From contig JBOHUE010000041.1 in assembly GCA_050734185.1 (NCBI GenBank), positions 1-16,110 of the forward strand: a DNA stretch of 16,110 nt, written 5' to 3'. Each line of letters opens with the position of its first letter. The first letter of the stretch is position 1. The stretch is from JAFALX01 sp050734185 (GTDB lineage: Bacteria; Chloroflexota; Dormibacteria; Aeolococcales; Aeolococcaceae). Under the pieces are notes generated by a model. That model was not told the origin of the DNA, did not search any database, and saw only the letters and a list, made by a program, of their open reading frames with translations. The position numbers and the translations under genes were made by a program. This document shows positions 1 to 6,026 of the stretch, piece by piece.

Positions 1-1131
1 GCCCAGCGCAGCGGCGGCGGCGAGTCCGACGCGGCTGCGCAACCCGACGTCCACCATGCCCTGCTCGAGGATGCAGACGATGCTGTACACGTCGGACTCG
101 TCGATCAGCCCCAGGTGGCCGATGCGGAAGATCTTGCCCGAAAGGTCGTCCTGTCCTCCGGCGAGCACGAGCCCATACCGCGTGCGCAGGTGCTTGAGCA
201 GCTCCTTGAGCGCGTCGGGCGACTCTGCCGGGCTCAGCACCGCGGTGACTGTGTCACTGCGATGGCCCTCGACGGCGAGCAGCCGGAGGCCCATCGCCTC
301 GATGGCGGCCCGCACCATGCGTGCGACCCTGGCGTGCCGCGCCCACACGTTGTCGATGCCCTCCTCGCGCATGATGGCGAGCCCTTCCTCGATCGCGTAC
401 AGCACCGACACCGGCGGGGTCGTGAACGTCTGATTGCGGTCCTGGTACTTCTTCTCGCGCAGGAAGTCGAAGTAGAAGCGCGGCAGCTTCGTCTGCGCCG
501 CACGCTCGTAGGCCGCGGCGCTCACAGCGATCATCGTGAGACCTGGCGGCGCCATCCAGCCCTTCTGCGAACCCGTGATCAGCACATCGATGCCGAGGGC
601 GTCGACATGCAGCGGAATGCAGCTCGCGCTGCTCACCGCGTCGACGCACAGCAGCTTGCCACGCCCCTTCACCACGGCGGCGATGGCGGGCAGGTCATTG
701 GTGACGCCGGTCGACGTCTCGTTGTGCGTGACGAACACCGTGGCGATGTCCGGATGCTCTGCAAGGATGCTGTCGACGTCCTCGGGGTCGATCGCCTCGC
801 CGGGTTCGACCTGCAGCCGCACTACATCAACGCCGTACGCGGCGGCGATTGCGGCCCAGCGGTTGCCGAACGAGCCCATCGTGCAGAACAGCGCGCGCTC
901 GCCGGGGCTGAGCATGTTCACCACACCCGCTTCAAGTCCACCTGTCCCGCTCGCCGGATACAGCAGCACGTCGTTGCTCGTGTCCAGCGCCCAGCGCAGC
1001 CCATTGACGACGTTCTCCAGCAGCGCAGCGAACTCCGGTCCGCGATGGTTGATCATCGGCTTCGAGGACGCGCGCACGACGCGAGCGGGCAGCGGAGTGG
1101 GGCCTGGGACGCGCAACTGTTGTTCGAGCAT
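1..1131 (-). CDS. Class V aminotransferase (serine-pyruvate / alanine-glyoxylate type), C-terminus cut by window edge
   Basis: A PLP-dependent fold-type I aminotransferase; the family moves amino groups between alanine or serine and glyoxylate or pyruvate, in the cytosol. Seen from the start: the N-terminal RVPGPTPLP motif, NHRGPEF (28-34), SGTGGLEA (61-68), HNETSTGV (136-143), the cofactor aspartate in VDAVSS (D164) and the Schiff-base lysine in TGSQKGW (K190). The family is usually about 360-390 residues and 377 are present, so only the last few are missing beyond base 1. I chose ATG at 1131 because an AGG lies 7 bases upstream; an ATG two codons earlier (1137) sits almost on that AGG. Exact substrate is not decided by sequence; a phosphoserine or (S)-ureidoglycine aminotransferase of the same family is possible. 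The gene stands alone behind its own promoter at 1167-1175. Confidence 0.9.
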   Translation of the reverse strand, partial: MLEQQLRVPGPTPLPARVVRASSKPMINHRGPEFAALLENVVNGLRWALDTSNDVLLYPASGTGGLEAGVVNMLSPGERALFCTMGSFGNRWAAIAAAYGVDVVRLQVEPGEAIDPEDVDSILAEHPDIATVFVTHNETSTGVTNDLPAIAAVVKGRGKLLCVDAVSSASCIPLHVDALGIDVLITGSQKGWMAPPGLTMIAVSAAAYERAAQTKLPRFYFDFLREKKYQDRNQTFTTPPVSVLYAIEEGLAIMREEGIDNVWARHARVARMVRAAIEAMGLRLLAVEGHRSDTVTAVLSPAESPDALKELLKHLRTRYGLVLAGGQDDLSGKIFRIGHLGLIDESDVYSIVCILEQGMVDVGLRSRVGLAAAAALG

Positions 1132-1166
1132 CGTCATACCTGATGGGAATGGGTGGCGGCGACCTG

Positions 1167-1175
1167 AGTGTACCA
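1167..1175 (-). promoter_or_regulatory. Extended -10 promoter of the aminotransferase gene
   Basis: On the minus strand the sequence reads TGGTACACT, a TGnTANNNT extended -10 box. It lies about 30-36 bases before the aminotransferase start, leaving a short leader containing the AGG ribosome-binding site. The same nine bases precede rpsF at 3516-3524. No convincing -35 box is visible, as expected for extended -10 promoters. Confidence 0.55.
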
Positions 1176-1201
1176 ACGGCCCTGACGCGGACCGTTTGCG
1201 A

Positions 1202-2212
1202 TCAGAACGGCAGGTCGTCGTACACGCTGCGCTGCAACCATCGCTGCTCTGTGACCGCGGTCAGCGTGTGCAGGCGGAGGCGGCGCCGTCGCCGGCGCGC
1301 AGCTGCGCGGTGAACGCCGGTGAAACGCACGAGCTCGCCGCGCCAGTGGTACCCGGCTGCCGCGAGCATCGCGAGCACCAAAAGGGTGATGAGCGCCCCG
1401 GCGGGGGACGAGTTGTTCGACTGCGCCGCGTGGGCAACGGGATGCGTGGCGGGCCGCGCCAGCGCGGGCGCAGTGGCGCCGGGGTGGGACTGCAGCCACG
1501 CCTGGATCGCCGCCTTGCGGGTCGCGATGTTCGGGTCCCCGCGTTCGATGCCGTCGCGGATCGCGAGCGCCACCTGCTGACGGAAGTCCGACGTGGCCAG
1601 GAGCGCAGCCTCGCGCGGGTTGCTGAGGTAGGCCATCTCCACCGTGGCGGTGGGCATCGGGTTGTGGATCCACCAATCGTTGCGCAGCACCACGCCCTGA
1701 TCTGTCACTGCTGAGGACACGAGGCCCTTGCCGAGCGCGTCGGCCACCGTCTGTGCGAACGCGAGGCTGTCGGGGCCCGGATACAGCACGAGCGAGCCGG
1801 ACGCCGAGGCGTCGGTGAACGAGTTGCAGTGGATGCTGACGAAGCGGTCCGCGTGCGCGTCGATCCCGATCTGTTCGCGTTCGGAGACGGTCACCCACTT
1901 GTCCGTCGTGCGAGTGAGCACGGTAGCGACGAGGTCGTTCTGGAGCAGCGTGGCCACACGCTGGGCGACGTCTAGCGTCACCACCTTCTCCATGAGCCCG
2001 TTGGCCGAGATCGCCCCCGGGTCGAACGGCTGGCTCGGGTTCGAGTTGTCAGACGCCCCGCCGTGGCCGGGGTCGAGAGCGATGACGATCGGCTGAGGCT
2101 GGGTGGTTGCGGCGGCGTCCTGGGCGTGCGCCGTCGGACCTGGGACGGCCGCGGCGATCGCGGCGGCCGGGGCGAGGACAAGGACGTGGAGAAGACGAGC
2201 CCGGAGGCGCAT
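1202..2212 (-). CDS. N-acetylmuramoyl-L-alanine amidase (Amidase_3), membrane-anchored, with cytoplasmic DDLPF tail
   Basis: Zinc amidase that cuts the bond between MurNAc and the stem peptide of peptidoglycan. The 336-residue product has a signal peptide or anchor (about 1-30, AHA|QD), then an Amidase_3 domain (41-222) with the zinc and catalytic residues visible: H50 in DPGHGG, E75 in LMEK, H128 in SIHCN and E192 in ATVEMAYLSN. A second hydrophobic helix (272-289) is followed by an Arg-rich stretch (302-313), so the last 45 residues should be cytoplasmic by the positive-inside rule. The protein ends in YDDLPF, resembling the SSB acidic tip. Start ATG 2212 fits the TATACT box 11 bases upstream. 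It follows the rpsF operon terminator and is probably transcribed separately. The tail and its role are not a standard part of the family. Confidence 0.9.
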   Translation of the reverse strand: MRLRARLLHVLVLAPAAAIAAAVPGPTAHAQDAAATTQPQPIVIALDPGHGGASDNSNPSQPFDPGAISANGLMEKVVTLDVAQRVATLLQNDLVATVLTRTTDKWVTVSEREQIGIDAHADRFVSIHCNSFTDASASGSLVLYPGPDSLAFAQTVADALGKGLVSSAVTDQGVVLRNDWWIHNPMPTATVEMAYLSNPREAALLATSDFRQQVALAIRDGIERGDPNIATRKAAIQAWLQSHPGATAPALARPATHPVAHAAQSNNSSPAGALITLLVLAMLAAAGYHWRGELVRFTGVHRAAARRRRRRLRLHTLTAVTEQRWLQRSVYDDLPF

Positions 2213-2223
2213 GGCCCGCGCTG

Positions 2224-2229
2224 AGTATA
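2224..2229 (-). promoter_or_regulatory. -10 box (TATACT) of the amidase gene
   Basis: Minus-strand TATACT ends 11 bases before the amidase ATG, so transcription would start only about 4-5 bases before the start codon. It sits directly downstream of the rpsR hairpin, which separates the two transcription units. No good -35 box is visible. Confidence 0.5.
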
Positions 2230-2234
2230 TGAGG

Positions 2235-2259
2235 CCGAAGGGGGACCCATCCCCTTCGG
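2235..2259 (-). terminator. Hairpin at the end of the rpsF-ssb-rpsR operon
   Basis: CCGAAGGGG (2235-2243) and CCCCTTCGG (2251-2259) form a perfect 9-bp stem with a 7-base loop, beginning one base after the rpsR TAA stop. There is no T-tract on either side, so this may be a non-canonical terminator or a 3'-end stabilising hairpin. The DNA inverted repeat is symmetrical, but position argues for the minus-strand operon. Confidence 0.6.
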
Positions 2260-2260
2260 G

Positions 2261-2491
2261 TTATCTCACTTCGGCGGCGAAGGGCAGGAGCGCGATATGG
2301 CGGGCGCGTTTGAGCGCCACTGTCAGCGAGCGCTGATGCCGTGCGCAGGTTCCCGTCATGCGGCGGGGCAGGATCTTGCCCCGGTCCGAGAGGTAGCGAC
2401 GCAGGCGTGCCACCTCCTTGTAGTCGATGAACTCGAGGTGCTCGAGGCAGAAGCTGCAGACCTTGCGGCGGCGGCGATCAAATTCCGGCAT
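2261..2491 (-). CDS. rpsR: 30S ribosomal protein S18
   Basis: Small-subunit protein that pairs with S6 on the platform of the 30S subunit. The 76-residue product shows the whole family pattern: CSFC (12-15), FIDYKEVARLRRYLSDRGKI, the PRRMTGTCARHQR block and the ALKRARHIALLPF C-terminus. Cysteines of CSFC together with TGTCARHQ suggest the zinc-binding (C+) form. It starts 2 bases after the ssb stop and is followed at once by a hairpin; rplI, often next in other bacteria, is absent here. Confidence 0.97.
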   Translation of the reverse strand: MPEFDRRRRKVCSFCLEHLEFIDYKEVARLRRYLSDRGKILPRRMTGTCARHQRSLTVALKRARHIALLPFAAEVR

Positions 2492-2493
2492 CG

Positions 2494-2955
2494 TCAGAAC
2501 GGTATGTCATCGGGGTCGACATCGCCGCCGGCCGGTCCCCCGGGCTCGCCGGCCACGCCGGCCACGCCCGCGGCTGCGCCGACGGGTGCGCCACCAGCCG
2601 CGTCACCACGGCCGTCGAGAAACTGCACATCGGACGCGTTGACCTCAGTCTTGTTGCGCTTCTGCCCGGTCTGGGCGTCGTCCCACGACCGCGTCTGCAG
2701 CCGGCCCTCGACGTACACGAGGCGGCCCTTCTGGAGGTACTGGCCGCACAGCTCGGCGAGCTTGCGGTTGCCCATGTTCCAGACGACGATGTCGTGGAAG
2801 TCGGTGAACTCCTTCCGCTCGCCGTTCTGATCCTGTCCGTAGCGGTTGGTGGCGATGCCCATGTTGCACACGGGCGATCCGCTCGGTGTGTACCGCAGCT
2901 CGGGATCACGCGTGAGGCGGCCGATCAGCATCACTCGGTTGAGAGAACCGGCCAT
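2494..2955 (-). CDS. ssb: Single-stranded DNA-binding protein
   Basis: Binds single-stranded DNA during replication, repair and recombination and recruits partners through its acidic tip. The 153-residue product has an OB fold (about 1-113) beginning NRVMLIGRLTRDPELRYT, with the typical ERKEFTDFHDIVVW and KGRLVYVEGRLQTRSW segments, then a Gly/Ala-rich flexible linker (about 117-146) and the canonical acidic tip DDIPF (149-153). It is translationally coupled to rpsF: the rpsF TGA and ssb ATG share one base (TGATG). The rpsF-ssb-rpsR order is a classic bacterial arrangement. Confidence 0.97.
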   Translation of the reverse strand: MAGSLNRVMLIGRLTRDPELRYTPSGSPVCNMGIATNRYGQDQNGERKEFTDFHDIVVWNMGNRKLAELCGQYLQKGRLVYVEGRLQTRSWDDAQTGQKRNKTEVNASDVQFLDGRGDAAGGAPVGAAAGVAGVAGEPGGPAGGDVDPDDIPF

Positions 2956-3419
2956 CAGAGGTCTCCTTCTTCGTCGTCTGCAGAGGGCGCCTCGTCGAGG
3001 TCCCCATCCTCGCCATCTTGCTCCGCTGTGACGGACGCCGTCGCGACGGTGGGCTCGTCCGCGGTCGTCGGCGCGGCGGCCGGCTCCACCGGCACCTCGT
3101 CGATCTCACCGCCGTCGGGCTCGGGCATCTCGCCCTCATGGAGCACGAGCAGGTGCCGGAACACCGTCTCGTCGATGCGCAGTGCGCGGTCGAGCGGCGC
3201 GATCTTGTCGCCGTCCATCCGAAGCACGACTAGCACGTAGTGGCCGTCGCGCAAATGGGCGACCTCGTACGCCAGTCGCCGCTTGCCCCACAGCGTGGTC
3301 TTCACCACCTCGCCGTCCTGGGCCTCGATCATGCCGCGCACGCGCGTCACCGCCGTGCGCAAGGCCTCGTCGTCGAGCTCCGGCCGGACGACGTACATCA
3401 ACTCGTAGTCGCGCGTCAA
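2955..3419 (-). CDS. rpsF: 30S ribosomal protein S6 with acidic C-terminal extension
   Basis: S6 binds S18 and 16S rRNA in the 30S platform. The core (1-96) has the S6 pattern: RDYELMYVVRPEL, VVKTTLWGKRRLAYEV, GHYVLVVL and RIDETVFRHLLV. The start is an unusual TTG at 3419, chosen because a strong GAGGAGGTG lies 5 bases upstream and the S6 homology begins there; a much longer open frame upstream has no S6 similarity and overlaps the promoter. Residues 97-154 form a 58-residue tail with 21 Asp/Glu and no Lys/Arg, well beyond the usual core of about 95-100 residues; acidic S6 tails occur elsewhere (E. coli S6 is a RimK substrate) but this one is long. It heads the operon with ssb and rpsR. Confidence 0.95.
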   Translation of the reverse strand: MTRDYELMYVVRPELDDEALRTAVTRVRGMIEAQDGEVVKTTLWGKRRLAYEVAHLRDGHYVLVVLRMDGDKIAPLDRALRIDETVFRHLLVLHEGEMPEPDGGEIDEVPVEPAAAPTTADEPTVATASVTAEQDGEDGDLDEAPSADDEEGDL

Positions 3420-3424
3420 CGCGC

Positions 3425-3433
3425 CACCTCCTC
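3425..3433 (-). promoter_or_regulatory. Strong Shine-Dalgarno site that fixes the TTG start of rpsF
   Basis: Minus-strand GAGGAGGTG, 5 bases before the TTG codon at 3419. It is the strongest ribosome-binding site in the window and the main reason for accepting TTG as the rpsF start. Its GAGGTG portion is the exact complement of CACCTC at 3475-3480 in the same leader. Confidence 0.8.
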
Positions 3434-3438
3434 GTTTC

Positions 3439-3489
3439 CCGTGGACTGACGGCACCTGGTCAAGCGATCGCCGTGAGGTGTGCAAACGG
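3439..3489 (-). promoter_or_regulatory. Candidate S6:S18-type autoregulatory leader of rpsF
   Basis: The roughly 90-base leader can form a short outer stem CCGT/ACGG (3486-3489 with 3439-3442) and an inner stem CACCT/AGGTG (3476-3480 with 3453-3457). A CCG immediately follows the inner stem on its 3' side, which resembles the CCG-containing internal loop described for S6:S18 leaders in other bacteria. CACCTC can alternatively pair with GAGGTG of the ribosome-binding site. Stems are short and this was found by eye, so a covariance search is needed for confirmation. Confidence 0.35.
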
Positions 3490-3515
3490 CGCTGCCAGAT
3501 GCAGGACTGCGCTCG

Positions 3516-3524
3516 AGTGTACCA
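3516..3524 (-). promoter_or_regulatory. Extended -10 promoter of the rpsF operon
   Basis: Minus-strand TGGTACACT, identical to the box before the aminotransferase gene. It predicts a transcript start near 3509 and a leader of about 90 bases before the TTG start codon. It lies back to back with the rightward phosphoesterase gene, whose weak -10-like CACAAT is at 3537-3542; the palindrome GGGCGCCC (3525-3532) lies between them. Confidence 0.55.
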
Positions 3525-3564
3525 GGGCGCCCGTGCCACAATGCCCCGCACGGGAAGGAAAACG

Positions 3565-4524
3565 GTGTTTCGCGCGCGGCCCACGTGGCGGTTGGCAGCC
3601 GCCGTCGTGCTGTTGCTCGGCGTCGCGGCGTGCGGGTCGTCCGGCGGTCCTGGCGCGACGGTCGCGGCGCGGTCGCACGATCCGCTGTGCAACTTCAAAG
3701 CCTCGGCGCCGGCCTTCTACAAGCACGTCATCTGGATCTGGTTCGAGAACACCGACGAGCAGGACGTTGTGGCGGGCAGCAACGCGGGCACCTATACGAG
3801 CAGCCTCATCGACCGCTGCGGGCTCGCGGTCAACTACCACAACACCACGCACCCGTCGCTGCCCAACTACGTCGAGGCGACCTCCGGCACGGTGCAGGGC
3901 GCTGCCGACGTCAGCGACTGCGCGCCGTCGGAATGCCCGCAGTCGCAGCCCAGCCTCTTCAACCAGGTGCAGTCAGCCGGCATGCAGTGGCGCGAGTACG
4001 TGCAGTCGCAGAAAGGCCCGTGCAGCGGCTCTCCCGACGAGATGTACACATCGCTCGCGACGCAGTGCAAGACCTCGGAGGTGTCGCTCGGGGAACCGCA
4101 GTCGGGGACGCTCCACAATGACCTGACGTCCAACTCGCTGCCGGCGTTCGCGTTCGTGCTCCCCGACGGCGCCAATGACATCGGACCGCCTGCGGACGCC
4201 TTCCTTACGCAGTGGGTGCCGGCGATCACATCGTCCGCGTCATACAGGGATGGCAGCACCGCCCTGCTCATCACGTGGGACGAGGGCGGTACCGACCGCA
4301 CGCCCGGCGAGTCGTGCGACGACACCGCGCACGCAGACGTGACGACGTACCCCGGGTGTCAGGTGGCGTTCATCGCGCTGGGGCCAGCTGTGGGCGCGAC
4401 GCGCACATCCGACTACTTCAACCATTACTCCCTGTTGCGCACCACCGAGGAGATGCTCGGCATCACCACGTATCTCGGCAAGGCCGCGAGCGCGCACAGC
4501 ATGCGAGCGGCGCTGCATCTTTAG
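3565..4524 (+). CDS. Secreted lipoprotein of the phosphoesterase family (PF04185; acid phosphatase / phospholipase C-like)
   Basis: A predicted metal-dependent phosphoric ester hydrolase anchored outside the membrane; the family contains acid phosphatases and phospholipase C. The 319-residue product has a signal peptide with lipobox GVAAC (Cys23). Family landmarks: WIWFENTDEQDV (57-68) with E61/N62 as likely metal ligands, NTTHPSLPNYVEATSG (93-108) with a likely nucleophile region, LPDGANDIG (199-207), LLITWDEGG with D239/E240, and DYFNHYSLLRTTEEMLG near the end. At least eight cysteines after the lipobox suggest disulfides, consistent with export. I prefer GTG 3565, which has AAGGA 5 bases upstream; ATG 3541 in the same frame is the alternative and lacks a ribosome-binding site. 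The substrate cannot be read from sequence. Confidence 0.85.
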   Translation: MFRARPTWRLAAAVVLLLGVAACGSSGGPGATVAARSHDPLCNFKASAPAFYKHVIWIWFENTDEQDVVAGSNAGTYTSSLIDRCGLAVNYHNTTHPSLPNYVEATSGTVQGAADVSDCAPSECPQSQPSLFNQVQSAGMQWREYVQSQKGPCSGSPDEMYTSLATQCKTSEVSLGEPQSGTLHNDLTSNSLPAFAFVLPDGANDIGPPADAFLTQWVPAITSSASYRDGSTALLITWDEGGTDRTPGESCDDTAHADVTTYPGCQVAFIALGPAVGATRTSDYFNHYSLLRTTEEMLGITTYLGKAASAHSMRAALHL

Positions 4525-4559
4525 GCGGCTGGCGGCCTGTCGCGTCGCCACGAACCCCT

Positions 4560-4576
4560 GGTAACCCTGGGGTAAC
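4560..4576. repeat. GGTAAC direct repeat, 11-base period, upstream of the ECF sigma gene
   Basis: GGTAAC occurs at 4560-4565 and again at 4571-4576, one helical turn apart, between the phosphoesterase stop and the sigma factor start (about 75 bases upstream of it). A flanking ACCCC/GGGGT pair can also form a weak hairpin. It may be an operator or a sigma-recognition element, or chance. The 127-base gap holds no other gene. Confidence 0.3.
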
Positions 4577-4651
4577 GAGCTCCATCCTGAGCGCTGAGGT
4601 CATGTAAGTAATTCGGAGTTGGGCCGCGTAATACTGGGTATGGAGGCAACG

Positions 4652-5164
4652 ATGGACAGCGCCGCGCGGCCCACCAGCGAAGCGGAGCGATCGACGGAGT
4701 TCGACGAGGTCGTACTCCGCGAAACCCGACGGCTCCATTCCCTGGCCGTTTCGATCCTGTATGACGACGGCGAAGCGGAGGACGCCGTGCAGGAAACGTT
4801 CGTCCGCGGTTGGCGAGCCTGGCGCAAGGTCTCCAGCGCTGCGGATTGCGGTCCCTGGCTCACACGCATCTGCGTCAACTACTGCATCAGCCGGCGTCGT
4901 CACCGGCGGACGCGCGCGCGCTTCTGGCAGACAGGCTCCGAGAGCGCCGGTGCCACTGAGGGAGGCATCTCACCGAGCCGTATCGACATCGACACCGCGT
5001 ACCGGAGGCTGCCTGTGCGGCAGCGCGCCGCACTCACCCTCACTTTTCGCTATGGGTATTCAGCAGCCGAGTGCGCCGAAATCATGAGCTGCCGCCCGGG
5101 CACGGTGCGCTCCCATCTGGCCCGCGCCCTCGCGTCTTTGCGTAAGGAGATCGACGATGAGTGA
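4652..5164 (+). CDS. ECF-type RNA polymerase sigma factor
   Basis: Redirects RNA polymerase to a dedicated promoter set, normally on an envelope signal. The 170-residue product has sigma region 2 (about 17-85), including the DGEAEDAVQETFVRGWRAW helix, a basic linker (RRRHRRTRAR, 81-90), and region 4 (115-166) with LPVRQRAALTLTFRYGYSAAECAEIM followed by the recognition helix around CRPGTVRSHLARAL. Size is normal for ECF sigmas. The start is ATG 4652, with GGAGG 5 bases upstream; in-frame alternatives at 4640 and 4619 lack such a site. The next gene overlaps it by 8 bases, as usual for a sigma/anti-sigma pair. Regulon and signal are not evident. Confidence 0.92.
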   Translation: MDSAARPTSEAERSTEFDEVVLRETRRLHSLAVSILYDDGEAEDAVQETFVRGWRAWRKVSSAADCGPWLTRICVNYCISRRRHRRTRARFWQTGSESAGATEGGISPSRIDIDTAYRRLPVRQRAALTLTFRYGYSAAECAEIMSCRPGTVRSHLARALASLRKEIDDE

Positions 5165-6014
5165 GATCGGCGGGCGCCTGGCTCGGGAACTTCGGTCTTT
5201 CTACGACAGAATGGAGCAGCGCCGGTTGCCGGCGAGCCTCGAAGAGCCGGACCTCACTAACATCAAGCGAGGTCGTCGCGCCCGAGACCGGCTCACTATC
5301 GTCGCAGGGTTGGCGGCCGTCGCTGTCGCGACTGGAGCATTTCTTTTCGTCGGTCTCGCAACCCACATCTCGTCTGTCAACGGCACGCCAGGTGGCACCG
5401 CCGTCGGCACCGGTTCCGCGTCACCGACACCGTCGGCCACACCGTCCCCAGCCGGCTCAGCCACGCCATCGAGCGCGCCAACCGGCCCAACGGCGGCGTG
5501 GCCTGCCATCACGAGCGCTAGCGGGCGATTCTCGTTCCGCTACCCGACCGGATGGAAGATCGATGGCCCGTGCAGCGTTACCGGTAAGGAACTGGAGTTG
5601 GGTGCCCAGGGGCCGATAGTCGAAGTTCGTGTGGGCCCGACCGCCAGCTCCTCGTGTGGCACCGAGGTGTACGACCACGTCGGTGTGGTCGTGAGCAGCT
5701 ACCTCGGAAACCCACCCGGGGGCGGCGCCGACAGCGGATGCCTTCTGCGCAGCACCCAACCTGTGACGATCGATGGGGTGAGTGGACTGCGAACCGTTGC
5801 AACGCAAAACCCGGCAGGGCCTTCGTGCGGCAGTGACGGCTCCGTGTCCTACGTTGCGTACACCTTCCAGGTGGGCCCGCAAATCCATGTGGGCCAGCGC
5901 GTCGCCCAACAGATTTTTCTTGTGCGCTACTACCAATTCCCGGGCGATCCAGACCTCACATCCGAGATCGACACGATGATGAACCAGACGTGGAGGTTTC
6001 TCCCAGCGGGATAG
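5157..6014 (+). CDS. Single-pass membrane protein, probable anti-sigma partner with PsbP-like extracellular domain
   Basis: No named family is certain. The 285-residue product has a charged cytoplasmic N-terminus (1-46), one transmembrane helix (about 47-69), a Ser/Thr/Pro-rich linker (72-118) and an extracellular domain (about 121-283) beginning FSFRYPTGWKI, a hallmark of PsbP/MOG1-like folds. Cysteines at 139, 167, 195 and 224 could form disulfides. The gene overlaps the ECF sigma gene by 8 bases, so the two are translationally coupled, and this position is the main basis for the anti-sigma inference. The cytoplasmic part is short and lacks the HxxxCxxC zinc motif of typical anti-sigma domains, so it would be a non-ZAS type. 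It ends 12 bases from the convergent M24 peptidase gene. Confidence 0.7.
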   Translation: MSEIGGRLARELRSFYDRMEQRRLPASLEEPDLTNIKRGRRARDRLTIVAGLAAVAVATGAFLFVGLATHISSVNGTPGGTAVGTGSASPTPSATPSPAGSATPSSAPTGPTAAWPAITSASGRFSFRYPTGWKIDGPCSVTGKELELGAQGPIVEVRVGPTASSSCGTEVYDHVGVVVSSYLGNPPGGGADSGCLLRSTQPVTIDGVSGLRTVATQNPAGPSCGSDGSVSYVAYTFQVGPQIHVGQRVAQQIFLVRYYQFPGDPDLTSEIDTMMNQTWRFLPAG

Positions 6015-6026
6015 GCGCGTGGCCGC

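Noticed and set aside
115..1143. Long plus-strand open frames across the aminotransferase region
   Set aside because: They are antisense shadows in high-GC DNA with Arg/His-rich, low-information products; the minus-strand frame shows clear aminotransferase motifs.
3461..3473. GCGATCGC in the rpsF leader as a HIP1-like repeat
   Set aside because: Only one copy was noticed in the window; a single 8-base palindrome is expected by chance in high-GC DNA.
3420..3698. An N-terminal extension of S6 back to ATG 3698
   Set aside because: It runs through the promoter and leader and has no S6 similarity; the strong Shine-Dalgarno and family alignment fix TTG 3419.
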